From positions 1 to 30,746 of IMG/VR virus record IMGVR_UViG_3300023443_000128: a stretch of DNA of 30,746 nucleotides. One strand, written 5' to 3'. The notes under the pieces were generated by a model that saw nothing but the letters and a program-made list of their open reading frames with translations, was not told the origin of the DNA and did no database searches. The first letter of the stretch is position 1. Each line of letters opens with the position of its first letter. Positions 7,833 to 12,780 of this stretch are shown piece after piece. Position numbers and translations under genes: made by a program. This DNA is from a virus.

Positions 7833-7955
7833 TTAAAATGTATCGTAGTGATAATTGGTATAGATTGGCGACATCCTCCGGCCATATATTTCTGCAATCG
7901 CTTTGGCTAGCGGGTTTGGCCATAAGTGGAACCATATATCTGACGGTAGTCCCAT
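7833..7955 (-). CDS. Small protein, 40 aa
   Basis: The ATG at 7955 is preceded by AGGGAGAACGAA, an excellent ribosome site. The product is MGLPSDIWFHLWPNPLAKAI then AEIYGRRMSPIYTNYHYDTF, rich in aromatic residues. It ends 24 bp before the next gene, whose own ribosome site falls in that gap. Too short for family assignment, but the signal and spacing make translation likely. Confidence 0.6.
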   Translation of the reverse strand: MGLPSDIWFHLWPNPLAKAIAEIYGRRMSPIYTNYHYDTF

Positions 7956-7984
7956 TTCGTTCTCCCTATTGGTTATGGGGTGGG

Positions 7985-8296
7985 TTAATTAAGCGTTCCA
8001 CATTCAGCGGAATAAAGCAGATACTTTTCCACCTTGGCTTTCTTTTTTTCAATCAGGTCATCGGCTCGATACATAATGCCTTTTTCGGTGTAACGGCTGC
8101 TGCTGCCGACAACTGAGGCATTCACCATATCAACCATGGCCAACAGGTCGTTAAACTCTTTGAATATGCGCTCAGCGTTTGAAGTAGGTAAGTCTCGCTG
8201 CTCATCAACACCAAAGCGTAAAGCCTTGCACAGCTCTTGGTGTAGCTCTGAGCACTCTTCGCCCAGTATCGTTAACAGGTGTTCTTGTCGATTCAT
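7985..8296 (-). CDS. MazG-like nucleotide pyrophosphohydrolase
   Basis: Predicted all-alpha NTP pyrophosphatase hydrolysing a nucleoside triphosphate to the monophosphate and PPi; in phages such enzymes may alter (p)ppGpp or dNTP pools. The 103-aa protein opens MNRQEHLLTILGEECSELHQ, giving the first metal-binding motif (EECSE, about residues 13-17), and has EFNDLL as the second (ExxD-type). The short length and the KALRFG segment match phage MazG-like proteins. A good site (AAGGAG) precedes ATG 8296. Substrate cannot be read from sequence. Confidence 0.85.
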   Translation of the reverse strand: MNRQEHLLTILGEECSELHQELCKALRFGVDEQRDLPTSNAERIFKEFNDLLAMVDMVNASVVGSSSRYTEKGIMYRADDLIEKKKAKVEKYLLYSAECGTLN

Positions 8297-8327
8297 TACC
8301 GCTTACTCCTTATCTATTTAGGGGTTG

Positions 8328-8684
8328 TTAGGTGTCGAAGTCTGTTATTCCGCCATACTCCAGAAGCCACTCCATCATATCGGCTGCATTTGTAATCATG
8401 TAGCCCTTTCGCGGGTCTCGAACCTCGTCACAATATCGATTAATAGCCTTTCTGATAATGGCCGCTTTAGGATTGACGCCGCCGGCAGTATCGGAATGCT
8501 CATTTCCTGACAATGATTTAATTGCGCGCTCATCGCCAACAACAATAAATACCTGCGGGCTGGTGTTCGGAATAGGAATCTTGCAGGCTCCAGCGCCGCC
8601 CATATGTGAAAATAGGTCTAGCGCGTCATCCTTCAGTTCGTTTTCTAGCATTTCACGCTTTTTGTTCCAAATCTCATCACTCAT
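8328..8684 (-). CDS. Hypothetical phage protein, 118 aa
   Basis: ATG 8684 has GGAGAG upstream. The product starts MSDEIWNKKREMLENELKDD and has a helical N-terminus, a possible small alpha/beta core (QVFIVVGDERAIKSL) and a helical C-terminus (NAADMMEWLLEYGGITDFDT). I do not recognise it. It sits 31 bp before the MazG-like gene and 43 bp after the oxygenase-like gene in a co-directional run. Confidence 0.65.
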   Translation of the reverse strand: MSDEIWNKKREMLENELKDDALDLFSHMGGAGACKIPIPNTSPQVFIVVGDERAIKSLSGNEHSDTAGGVNPKAAIIRKAINRYCDEVRDPRKGYMITNAADMMEWLLEYGGITDFDT

Positions 8685-8727
8685 AATTCTCTCCGCTATT
8701 TGTTTTCACTCACCAGACACATGAATA

Positions 8728-9315
8728 CTAGGCGGCTAGCTCTGGCATATTTAATCGGACAAGAGTTCTTGGCCCGCTTTGTTGTGCTGGCATCGCCTCG
8801 TGAATCATTGTTAAATTTCCAAGGTACGCCTGATTAGAATTGAGAATTACAATTTCAGCGCCGGATAAATCCATGTGAGAACAGTCGCCTCCATCGCCCG
8901 CAACCCCATAAAATTCACCTTTGTAAACTTTGGCCCCATCACGATCGCAAGCGAGAATTAATCCGCCAACAGTATCTAAATCTAATCTATGGCCACCGCC
9001 GCCATGACTACCAACGTAAAAACTGTGATGTGGGGGGCCTGGCTGACCGTGAGCTGTTATTGATGGATACCAATTGCCGTCAATGTGCGGGCCTTCTCTT
9101 CGCTGAGTACATCCGGCGTCAACATAGCCTTGGTCGATGGTTAAATAAATAGCCCCATCCACCTCAACACCAGACAGCATTGAATCAACAGTTTGCTGCC
9201 ATCGCTGTAGCTCAACAGGTAGCTGCCTATCTTTTTTAATCAGCGCCTGATAAACACGCTCACCGGTAAACTCTGGAAACGAAACATTACCCACAAGGTT
9301 TAATTTACTCTTCAT
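8728..9315 (-). CDS. 2OG-Fe(II) oxygenase-like jelly-roll protein
   Basis: 195 aa from ATG 9315, which has GGGAG at good spacing; an ATG 30 bp upstream lacks a site. The sequence shows the HxD...H...R arrangement of 2-oxoglutarate/Fe(II) dioxygenases: EGPHIDGNWYPS (His77, Asp79), a beta-rich Gly-rich centre (VGSHGGGGHRLDLD), then TMIHEAMPAQQSGPRTLVRL with the distal His172 and Arg183. Such enzymes hydroxylate proteins, nucleobases or small molecules; the substrate here is unknown. The unusually Gly/His-rich centre and the 92-residue gap between metal ligands mean a non-catalytic cupin is an alternative. Confidence 0.55.
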   Translation of the reverse strand: MKSKLNLVGNVSFPEFTGERVYQALIKKDRQLPVELQRWQQTVDSMLSGVEVDGAIYLTIDQGYVDAGCTQRREGPHIDGNWYPSITAHGQPGPPHHSFYVGSHGGGGHRLDLDTVGGLILACDRDGAKVYKGEFYGVAGDGGDCSHMDLSGAEIVILNSNQAYLGNLTMIHEAMPAQQSGPRTLVRLNMPELAA

Positions 9316-9384
9316 AACTATTCTCCCGACACCTTCTTGATGCATGATTTAATGTAATCTTTGGGCTTGTCACTGCCGTAGATG

Positions 9385-9636
9385 CTAAGTATTTACAATC
9401 TTCCAAGCCCAGCCATAAGGGCTAAGCCATGTTTTAACAGTTAATAAAGCCTCTTTCTTGTCGTTATAGAATTTAACTTTATGAGTCCCTGAATCCAGCC
9501 CAAGGAACGGAACACTCTCTTTTCCTGTTCTCTTTTTAACAGTTGAAAACTGAACTTCTCTGTACTTTTTGGCCGTTGGTAATGTTGGCGTCTTGCACAT
9601 AACAACGTCATTAAGATTGGGCTGCTCATCACTCAT
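9385..9636 (-). CDS. Hypothetical protein, 83 aa
   Basis: ATG 9636 follows AAGGGG and overlaps the end of the lambda-P-like gene by 8 bp; longer upstream extensions would run through that gene. The product starts MSDEQPNLNDVVMCKTPTLP and is basic and beta-rich (KFYNDKKEALLTVKTWLSPY, ending WAWKIVNT). No family recognised; it is placed like the small accessory genes that follow replication genes in lambdoid phages. Confidence 0.6.
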   Translation of the reverse strand: MSDEQPNLNDVVMCKTPTLPTAKKYREVQFSTVKKRTGKESVPFLGLDSGTHKVKFYNDKKEALLTVKTWLSPYGWAWKIVNT

Positions 9637-10201
9637 CACCATCCCCTTTGACCACGAGCGATCCGTCAACATCCACCAGGGACTCGTCATCTTCTGTTTT
9701 GGCTTCTGGGAACATGTCGTGTAAGCCACTGAGGGCCGCGTTACCGGCTTTCTTTCGTTTTGACACATAACCGCTATCCTCTAGCTTCTTTTTGCCGTAG
9801 TGGGCGTATTCGGGGTGCTTAGGGTCATCAAATGCAATATGTGATGACCCTTTGTGATTATGGGTGGTATCGTTTCCGTGTTTATCAACGGTAATGCCTA
9901 AGCATAGATTTCTGAATTCGCTACCATTGGGCGGAAATGAGCTCCCTCTTGTCGCAAGACTGTTCAACCCGTTTTTAATTTGTCTCAGAGTAATCCCCGT
10001 CAATAACGTTATCCATGCTTGGGGCATCACCTTGCCGTATTGTTTCACCAGTGAGCTCCCGTAAATGTCCGCCAGAGTCTGCCAAGTCTCCTCGGTTATT
10101 AGCTCTTGCTGCTCGGTTCGCTGCGTTGGTTGCTCGGACGCTGTCAACTGCCGACTGTTGATTTGCTCCTGAATTTCCGTTAAATCGATTTTGGTTGCCA
10201 T
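9629..10201 (-). CDS. Replication protein P-like (helicase loader), 190 aa
   Basis: The central part resembles the lambda P family: EETWQTLADIYGSSLVKQYG, then PQAWITLLTGITLRQIKNGL and SSFPPNGSEFRNLC, the characteristic helical block ending in a PP..EF motif. Lambda P-type proteins bind the host DnaB helicase and deliver it to the origin. The N-terminal 40 residues are Gln/Thr-rich and probably disordered; the C-terminus is Lys- then Asp-rich. ATG 10201 has GAGGT at good spacing, so the 227-bp overlap with the upstream gene (another frame) is real coding, not an annotation artefact. Family match is by pattern, moderate to good. Confidence 0.65.
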   Translation of the reverse strand: MATKIDLTEIQEQINSRQLTASEQPTQRTEQQELITEETWQTLADIYGSSLVKQYGKVMPQAWITLLTGITLRQIKNGLNSLATRGSSFPPNGSEFRNLCLGITVDKHGNDTTHNHKGSSHIAFDDPKHPEYAHYGKKKLEDSGYVSKRKKAGNAALSGLHDMFPEAKTEDDESLVDVDGSLVVKGDGDE

Positions 10202-10592
10202 CAGTAATTACCTCGTCATTCCAGCACTCTTGGTTGATATATGTTTCAAAGTTCTTGCGGTATTGCTTATCGGGGGTTGATTCGACATAGGCCGGAATAC
10301 TGTCAACCAAAAGCTGCCTATCCATTTTGTTCAATCTATTGAATTTAGTCCTGCTGGTTTTCTTATTGCCCTTCTTGCCGTAAGCCTCCCATGTACCATC
10401 AAACAGATCATAACCACTGTCATCAGCAGGTGCCGCTACCTCTTTAACTTTAACCACCGGCTTATCCATCCGCTCTAAGTATTGATGACACGCTTCCTGG
10501 ATATGGAACGAACCATTATCGGGCCGTGTTAATGCCATCATCCTCCCGTACAAATCATCGTCAAACCTTATGTTACGAGGCGTTGTACTCAT
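9975..10592 (-). CDS. Replication initiator-like protein with N-terminal RHH-like motif
   Basis: 205 aa from ATG 10592 (GGAG 11 nt upstream). Residues 1-45 (TPRNIRFDDDLYGRMMALTR to EACHQYLERM) look like an Arc/MetJ-type ribbon-helix-helix. The centre (FDGTWEAYGKKGNKKTSRTK to NFETYINQECWNDEV) is the helical module common to phage replication proteins of the O/DnaT-like type. The C-terminus is Asn/Ala/Arg-rich (ATNAANRAARANNRGDLADS), ends in MDNVIDGDYSE and lies entirely over the start of the downstream P-like gene. Role inferred: origin recognition, with the RHH perhaps binding the operator-like repeats in its own promoter. Confidence 0.6.
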   Translation of the reverse strand: MSTTPRNIRFDDDLYGRMMALTRPDNGSFHIQEACHQYLERMDKPVVKVKEVAAPADDSGYDLFDGTWEAYGKKGNKKTSRTKFNRLNKMDRQLLVDSIPAYVESTPDKQYRKNFETYINQECWNDEVITDGNQNRFNGNSGANQQSAVDSVRATNAANRAARANNRGDLADSGGHLRELTGETIRQGDAPSMDNVIDGDYSETN

Positions 10593-10614
10593 GCTGTATT
10601 TACTCCGTTAGTGC

Positions 10615-10654
10615 AATGTATACACACAGTAATACAGTGCTGTACATTGGTCAA
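10615..10654 (-). promoter_or_regulatory. Promoter with overlapping operator-like repeats (replication operon)
   Basis: On the minus strand TTGACC (10654-10649) lies 17 bp before TACTGT (10631-10626), a good sigma70 arrangement. The inverted repeat AATGTA (10615-10620) / TACATT (10643-10648) brackets the -10. Within it are the palindromes TGTATACA (10617-10624) and TGTACA (10641-10646) and the near-palindrome ACAGTGCTGT. The layout suggests repression of the replication operon, possibly by the RHH-like first gene product. Confidence 0.6.
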
Positions 10655-10662
10655 GGGGTTAT

Positions 10663-11205
10663 TTAAATAGGTGAATTTTCCAGCAAAGCCAGGTCGTGAC
10701 ATTCCTGCTCATTAACCATGTTCATTTTCTCCTTGAGGCTGAATTGATTAACGACCGTCATACACTCACCCTTGAACCACTCGCCGCGCAATTTATGCTT
10801 CTTACAGAGTCGGTGCAGCTTTTTTTCTGCCGAATATGCTGGCTTACGCTCGCGGCCAATATAAAACTTCCACAGCACCCGCAATTTCTTTGGATGGCCT
10901 GTTTGCATAGAGTTGAGACGATTACCGATATTCGTACTAACTCCCAGTTTCACGCACTCCCCGTCACCAATAGCGTACAGGTGGTATTTTAAGGCCTTCT
11001 CAGGGGGTTTATCCTTGTTCCGGTAGACGAGTGACCTGACCAGAGATACTTGCTTAGGCGACCAGTACTGATTGGATAGATACCACCTCAGAAGAGAAGT
11101 AGCCATTTCTCGATCACTACAAGGTTTCGCGGTTAAAGCTTGGAGCTGAATAAGTAACTTCTCATTTCCGCCCGCTTTGTACTTCTTTTTTTTTCTTCTA
11201 GACAT
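10663..11205 (-). CDS. GIY-YIG (T5orf172/MUG113-like) nuclease-domain protein
   Basis: 180 aa. A very basic N-terminus (MSRRKKKKYKAGG) and a helical region (20-65) precede a GIY-YIG-superfamily domain at about 74-150: YHLYAIGDGECVKLGVSTNI, then GNRLNSMQTGHPKKLRVLWK, an AEKKLH segment with the candidate catalytic Glu127, and GEWFKG. This pattern is that of T5orf172-type proteins, some of which cut DNA while others are regulators. ATG 11205 has a GGGAAAGGGA site. The gene lies directly downstream of the structured RNA at 11206-11956 and is probably on the same transcript. The basic N-terminus could bind RNA or DNA; a link with that RNA is speculative. Confidence 0.75.
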   Translation of the reverse strand: MSRRKKKKYKAGGNEKLLIQLQALTAKPCSDREMATSLLRWYLSNQYWSPKQVSLVRSLVYRNKDKPPEKALKYHLYAIGDGECVKLGVSTNIGNRLNSMQTGHPKKLRVLWKFYIGRERKPAYSAEKKLHRLCKKHKLRGEWFKGECMTVVNQFSLKEKMNMVNEQECHDLALLENSPI

Positions 11206-11433
11206 AACTATGTCCCTTTCCCATAAGTAGGGTAGGCATTATCTGCCTTACCGAACCGTATGGTACTTAGGTTCCCCGTTTGATTTTCCCACAAGCAGTG
11301 GTCCCGAAATATGACGTGGATGCAAGGTTCAGCATCGCCACGATTTACCACTCCGTATTTTCTGTCTTGAGTGCCTGACCAGGTTCGTTCGCGTTTTCGT
11401 CAGTGTCGATCGTTACTGCATCTAGTGAACTGA

Positions 11434-11543
11434 CAGAGTAATTATGAAGGGGTGCTGCTATCGGGAGTCGAACCCGTGTGACTTACCAGACCCGAATTCT
11501 TACAGGCCATCACTTTTTACAACACCACCACATAATTACTCTG
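11434..11543 (-). ncRNA. Module 1: 13-bp clamp around a degenerate tRNA-like fold
   Basis: CAGAGTAATTATG (11434-11446) pairs perfectly with 11531-11543. Inside, 11451-11457 pairs with 11520-11526 (7 bp, one G-U only on the minus strand) like an acceptor stem. A T-arm-like hairpin with loop TTCGACT (minus strand) occupies 11462-11476. GTGA/TCAC (11478-11481/11510-11513) closes an apical arm containing the palindrome GAATTC. Four unpaired bases between the T-arm and the acceptor-like stem, and no convincing D-arm, make it a poor functional tRNA. Confidence 0.55.
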
Positions 11544-11553
11544 GGTAGGCGGG

Positions 11554-11728
11554 AATCTGTATTGAAGAGAGTGGGCGGGCAGGGCTCGAACCTGCGACAC
11601 ATACCGGCTAAATGAGGAATCAGGTCATGACTCCCTATCCTGTCAGAGTCCAGTACTGCTCTCCCAACTGAGCTACCGTCCAGCCCCGTTTCATGTATAG
11701 GGGCCCTCTACTCTCATCAATACAGACT
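11554..11728 (-). ncRNA. Module 2: 19-bp clamp enclosing a tRNA-like cloverleaf
   Basis: Bases 11554-11572 pair with 11710-11728: 19 positions with one A/A mismatch (11566/11716) and one pair (11555/11727) that is G-U only on the minus strand. The clamp encloses the tRNA-like sequence at 11572-11682 and an extra hairpin CCCC/GGGG (11684-11687/11700-11703). A clamp of this length around a tRNA is not a feature of ordinary tRNA precursors. Confidence 0.6.
11572..11682 (-). tRNA. tRNA-like cloverleaf with oversized anticodon arm
   Basis: Read on the minus strand: acceptor TGGACGG/CCGCCCA (11676-11682/11572-11578, one A-C mismatch), TA, D-arm GCTC-AGTTGGGA-GAGC (11658-11673) with the conserved GG, and T-arm GCAGG-TTCGAGC-CCTGC (11579-11595) directly abutting the acceptor. 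Between them GTACTGG/CCGGTAT (11650-11656/11601-11607) forms an anticodon-like stem, but instead of a 7-nt loop it carries 42 nt that fold further into GGAGTC-ATGACCT-GATTCC (11616-11634). Candidate anticodon is GAC in that apical loop, or CTG in the 5' part (GGACTCTGA) if an intron-like segment were removed. No CCA is encoded. Probably a structural mimic rather than a decoding tRNA. Confidence 0.45.
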
Positions 11729-11748
11729 CAGGAAGGCTTAAGAAGGGA

Positions 11749-11819
11749 TTGTGCGAGCCACGTTAAGAAGCGGGACTTGTGATCTTTCGATTCACTGGAC
11801 TACATTCCAACACGCACAA
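11749..11819 (-). ncRNA. Module 3: 71-nt three-arm cloverleaf
   Basis: TTGTGCG (11749-11755) pairs with CGCACAA (11813-11819). Three arms follow: CCAC/GCGG (11758-11761/11770-11773, with A/C at 11760/11771 becoming G-U on the minus strand), GTGA/TCAC (11779-11782/11792-11795) and TGGA/TCCA (11796-11799/11806-11809). The overall size and three-arm layout resemble a tRNA, but neither strand has a TTCGANNC T-loop. On the plus strand the central loop CTTTCGA would even present TTC as an anticodon, which I regard as chance. Confidence 0.5.
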
Positions 11820-11821
11820 AA

Positions 11822-11947
11822 AAGGGCCAATATCTACAGACCCTAGAGACTTGGGGCGGAGAAAGAGAACACTTGGTAGTATTTACCTTGCTCTCTAACG
11901 CCTGTAGATATTAACCCTTAATCTCTTTCTCTCAAAAGCGCTACCAA
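11822..11947 (-). ncRNA. Module 4: 11-bp stem with crossing long-range helices
   Basis: AATATCTACAG (11829-11839) pairs perfectly with 11902-11912, extended by AAGGG/CCCTT (11822-11826/11915-11919) across a 2x2 internal loop. Inside, GGTA/TACC (11875-11878/11884-11887) and AGAG/CTCT (11864-11867/11891-11894) can form. Two further helices leave the module: GAGAAAGAGA (11859-11868) with 11922-11931 (10 bp) and TTGGTAG (11873-11879) with 11941-11947 (7 bp). They cross the main stem and each other, so they are pseudoknots or alternative folds. This is the 5' end of the minus-strand RNA. Confidence 0.55.
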
Positions 11948-11962
11948 ACGCCTACATGGACA

Positions 11963-11992
11963 ATTATAAGGCAACACCTCGCATAATTACAA
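11963..11992 (-). promoter_or_regulatory. Promoter for the structured RNA (minus strand)
   Basis: TTGTAA (11992-11987) lies 18 bp before a perfect TATAAT (11968-11963). Transcription would begin near 11956 and run left through modules 4 to 1 and into the GIY-YIG gene. There is no minus-strand coding frame between this promoter and 11205, so its immediate product is RNA. Confidence 0.65.
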
Positions 11993-12009
11993 GTTAAATT
12001 GTGGCGATA

Positions 12010-12018
12010 TGGTATAAT
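12010..12018 (+). promoter_or_regulatory. Extended -10 promoter for the 12042 gene
   Basis: TGGTATAAT gives a perfect TATAAT (12013-12018) with the TGn extension; no good -35 is present, as is usual for extended -10 promoters. It sits 24 bp upstream of ATG 12042 and is divergent from the structured-RNA promoter. Confidence 0.6.
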
Positions 12019-12041
12019 TGACGTTCATTTGAGGGGGAATT

Positions 12042-12269
12042 ATGACAACAGTTGCAGCGTTAATAGTAGCCGGTGGGCCTGGAATGTTTTGTGGCGCGAC
12101 ACTATCAGCAGATAAGACCGTCAAGATAGAGCAGCCCTGTAATTGCCTTGGGCCTCAAGTGGTCGATGGAAAGCTTGAGCCGGCCTGTCCTTGTGCTATG
12201 CGGCCCATGAGGATATTTGAGAGTAAGCGTCCATCGAATGACGGTAAAGCTCCAGACTGGGACGTATAG
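12042..12269 (+). CDS. Small Cys-rich hypothetical protein, 75 aa
   Basis: ATG 12042 follows GAGGGGGAATT, a strong ribosome site, and an extended -10 promoter. The first 25 residues (MTTVAALIVAGGPGMFCGAT) are hydrophobic and Gly-rich but lack the basic start of a signal peptide. The centre has CNC and CPC pairs (QPCNCLGPQVVDG, PACPCAMRP) that could bind a metal. It is an isolated plus-strand gene between two minus-strand blocks, transcribed divergently from the structured RNA. No family recognised. The direct repeat CGACATCG occurs twice just after the stop. Confidence 0.7.
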   Translation: MTTVAALIVAGGPGMFCGATLSADKTVKIEQPCNCLGPQVVDGKLEPACPCAMRPMRIFESKRPSNDGKAPDWDV

Positions 12270-12322
12270 CCCGACATCGCAATCACGACATCGGCCCCTA
12301 TCTAATTACCCCTGTGTATCTA

Positions 12323-12517
12323 TTAACGCTTCTTCTTTGAGTCTTTGACGGCCTGTTTAATTCTGTCCTGAATCAAGTGACTAACCTTTTTAGCTATCTT
12401 GTTCTTTTTGTAATCCTCCAGGCCAAGCACTGCATGATTATGGGCGTGACGCTCTAAAGCATTTTCTGACAAAGCGCCCTTAAATATCTGATTATAAACA
12501 AAGTCTTCTGGCATCAT
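12323..12517 (-). CDS. Hypothetical basic protein, 64 aa
   Basis: Two adjacent ATGs (12517, 12514); the first overlaps the preceding TGA (ATGA) and has GGAG at suitable spacing. The product starts MMPEDFVYNQIFKGALSENA; the last 25 residues are Lys-rich and helical (KKVSHLIQDRIKQAVKDSKK). No recognisable family; the basic helix suggests nucleic-acid contact. It is the last gene of a minus-strand accessory operon. Confidence 0.6.
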   Translation of the reverse strand: MMPEDFVYNQIFKGALSENALERHAHNHAVLGLEDYKKNKIAKKVSHLIQDRIKQAVKDSKKKR

Positions 12518-12759
12518 GACTTATACTCCACGCTTTGACCTTTCCCGGCTGATTTATTTCTAATACCCTTAACGCCTTCCATTTCTTCCCATAAAATATC
12601 AGGGTGCGAGGTGCTTCCGTCAAGTCTTAATCGTACATAGCCGCCGCCAGCCTTAACATAAACTTCTTTGTTTCGGTGATAAGCCAAGGCCTGCTTGAAA
12701 ACAGTCTTTTGACGGAATATAACAATCGACCCGTGAATAATTTGAAATCCTATAGACAT
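12514..12759 (-). CDS. Hypothetical protein, 81 aa
   Basis: ATG 12759 is preceded by GAGAG. The N-terminal half is beta-rich and hydrophobic (MSIGFQIIHGSIVIFRQKTV), then KEVYVKAGGGYVRLRLDGST, then a helical tail. It could be a small beta-barrel or SH3-like fold, but I recognise no family. It overlaps the downstream gene by 4 bp (ATGA) and lies 21 bp after the methyltransferase. Confidence 0.6.
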   Translation of the reverse strand: MSIGFQIIHGSIVIFRQKTVFKQALAYHRNKEVYVKAGGGYVRLRLDGSTSHPDILWEEMEGVKGIRNKSAGKGQSVEYKS

Positions 12760-12780
12760 AATATTCTCTCTTAAGTTGAA

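Larger units (their letters stand above)
11206..11956 (-). ncRNA. Giant structured RNA, GOLLD/ROOL-like candidate
   Basis: A gene-free stretch of about 750 nt transcribed leftwards from the promoter at 11963-11992. It contains at least ten helices: 11231-11252, 11253-11274, 11289-11301, 11315-11342, 11349-11373, 11399-11434, then four large modules with closing stems of 13, 19, 7 and 11 bp (11434-11543, 11554-11728, 11749-11819, 11829-11912). Two modules carry tRNA-like T-arms, one a canonical D-arm. Six helix positions are A/C on the plus strand but G-U on the minus strand; one shows the reverse, so the RNA is probably minus-strand. Length, phage location and embedded tRNA-like folds match what is known of GOLLD RNAs. 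Structure is seen in sequence; family identity is inferred. The 3' end is not fixed: no U-rich terminator was seen before 11205. Confidence 0.65.

Noticed and set aside
10080-10140. Imperfect GCTGCTCGG/GTTGCTCGG-like repeats as replication iterons
   Set aside because: Only short, irregular similarities that are explained by Gln/Arg/Ala codons in two overlapping frames; not enough to call an origin.
11749-11819. Plus-strand tRNA-Glu (TTC anticodon) in module 3
   Set aside because: No T-loop consensus, mismatched D-stem, and the transcript direction points to the minus strand.
11220-11960. CRISPR array or integrase attachment site in the repeat-rich intergenic region
   Set aside because: The repeats are inverted and all different in sequence, without regular direct spacing; no integrase gene is in the window.
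12270-12322. Terminator at the repeated CGACATCG after the 12269 stop
   Set aside because: The repeat is direct, not inverted; only a 4-bp CCGA/TCGG stem could form and no T-tract follows.
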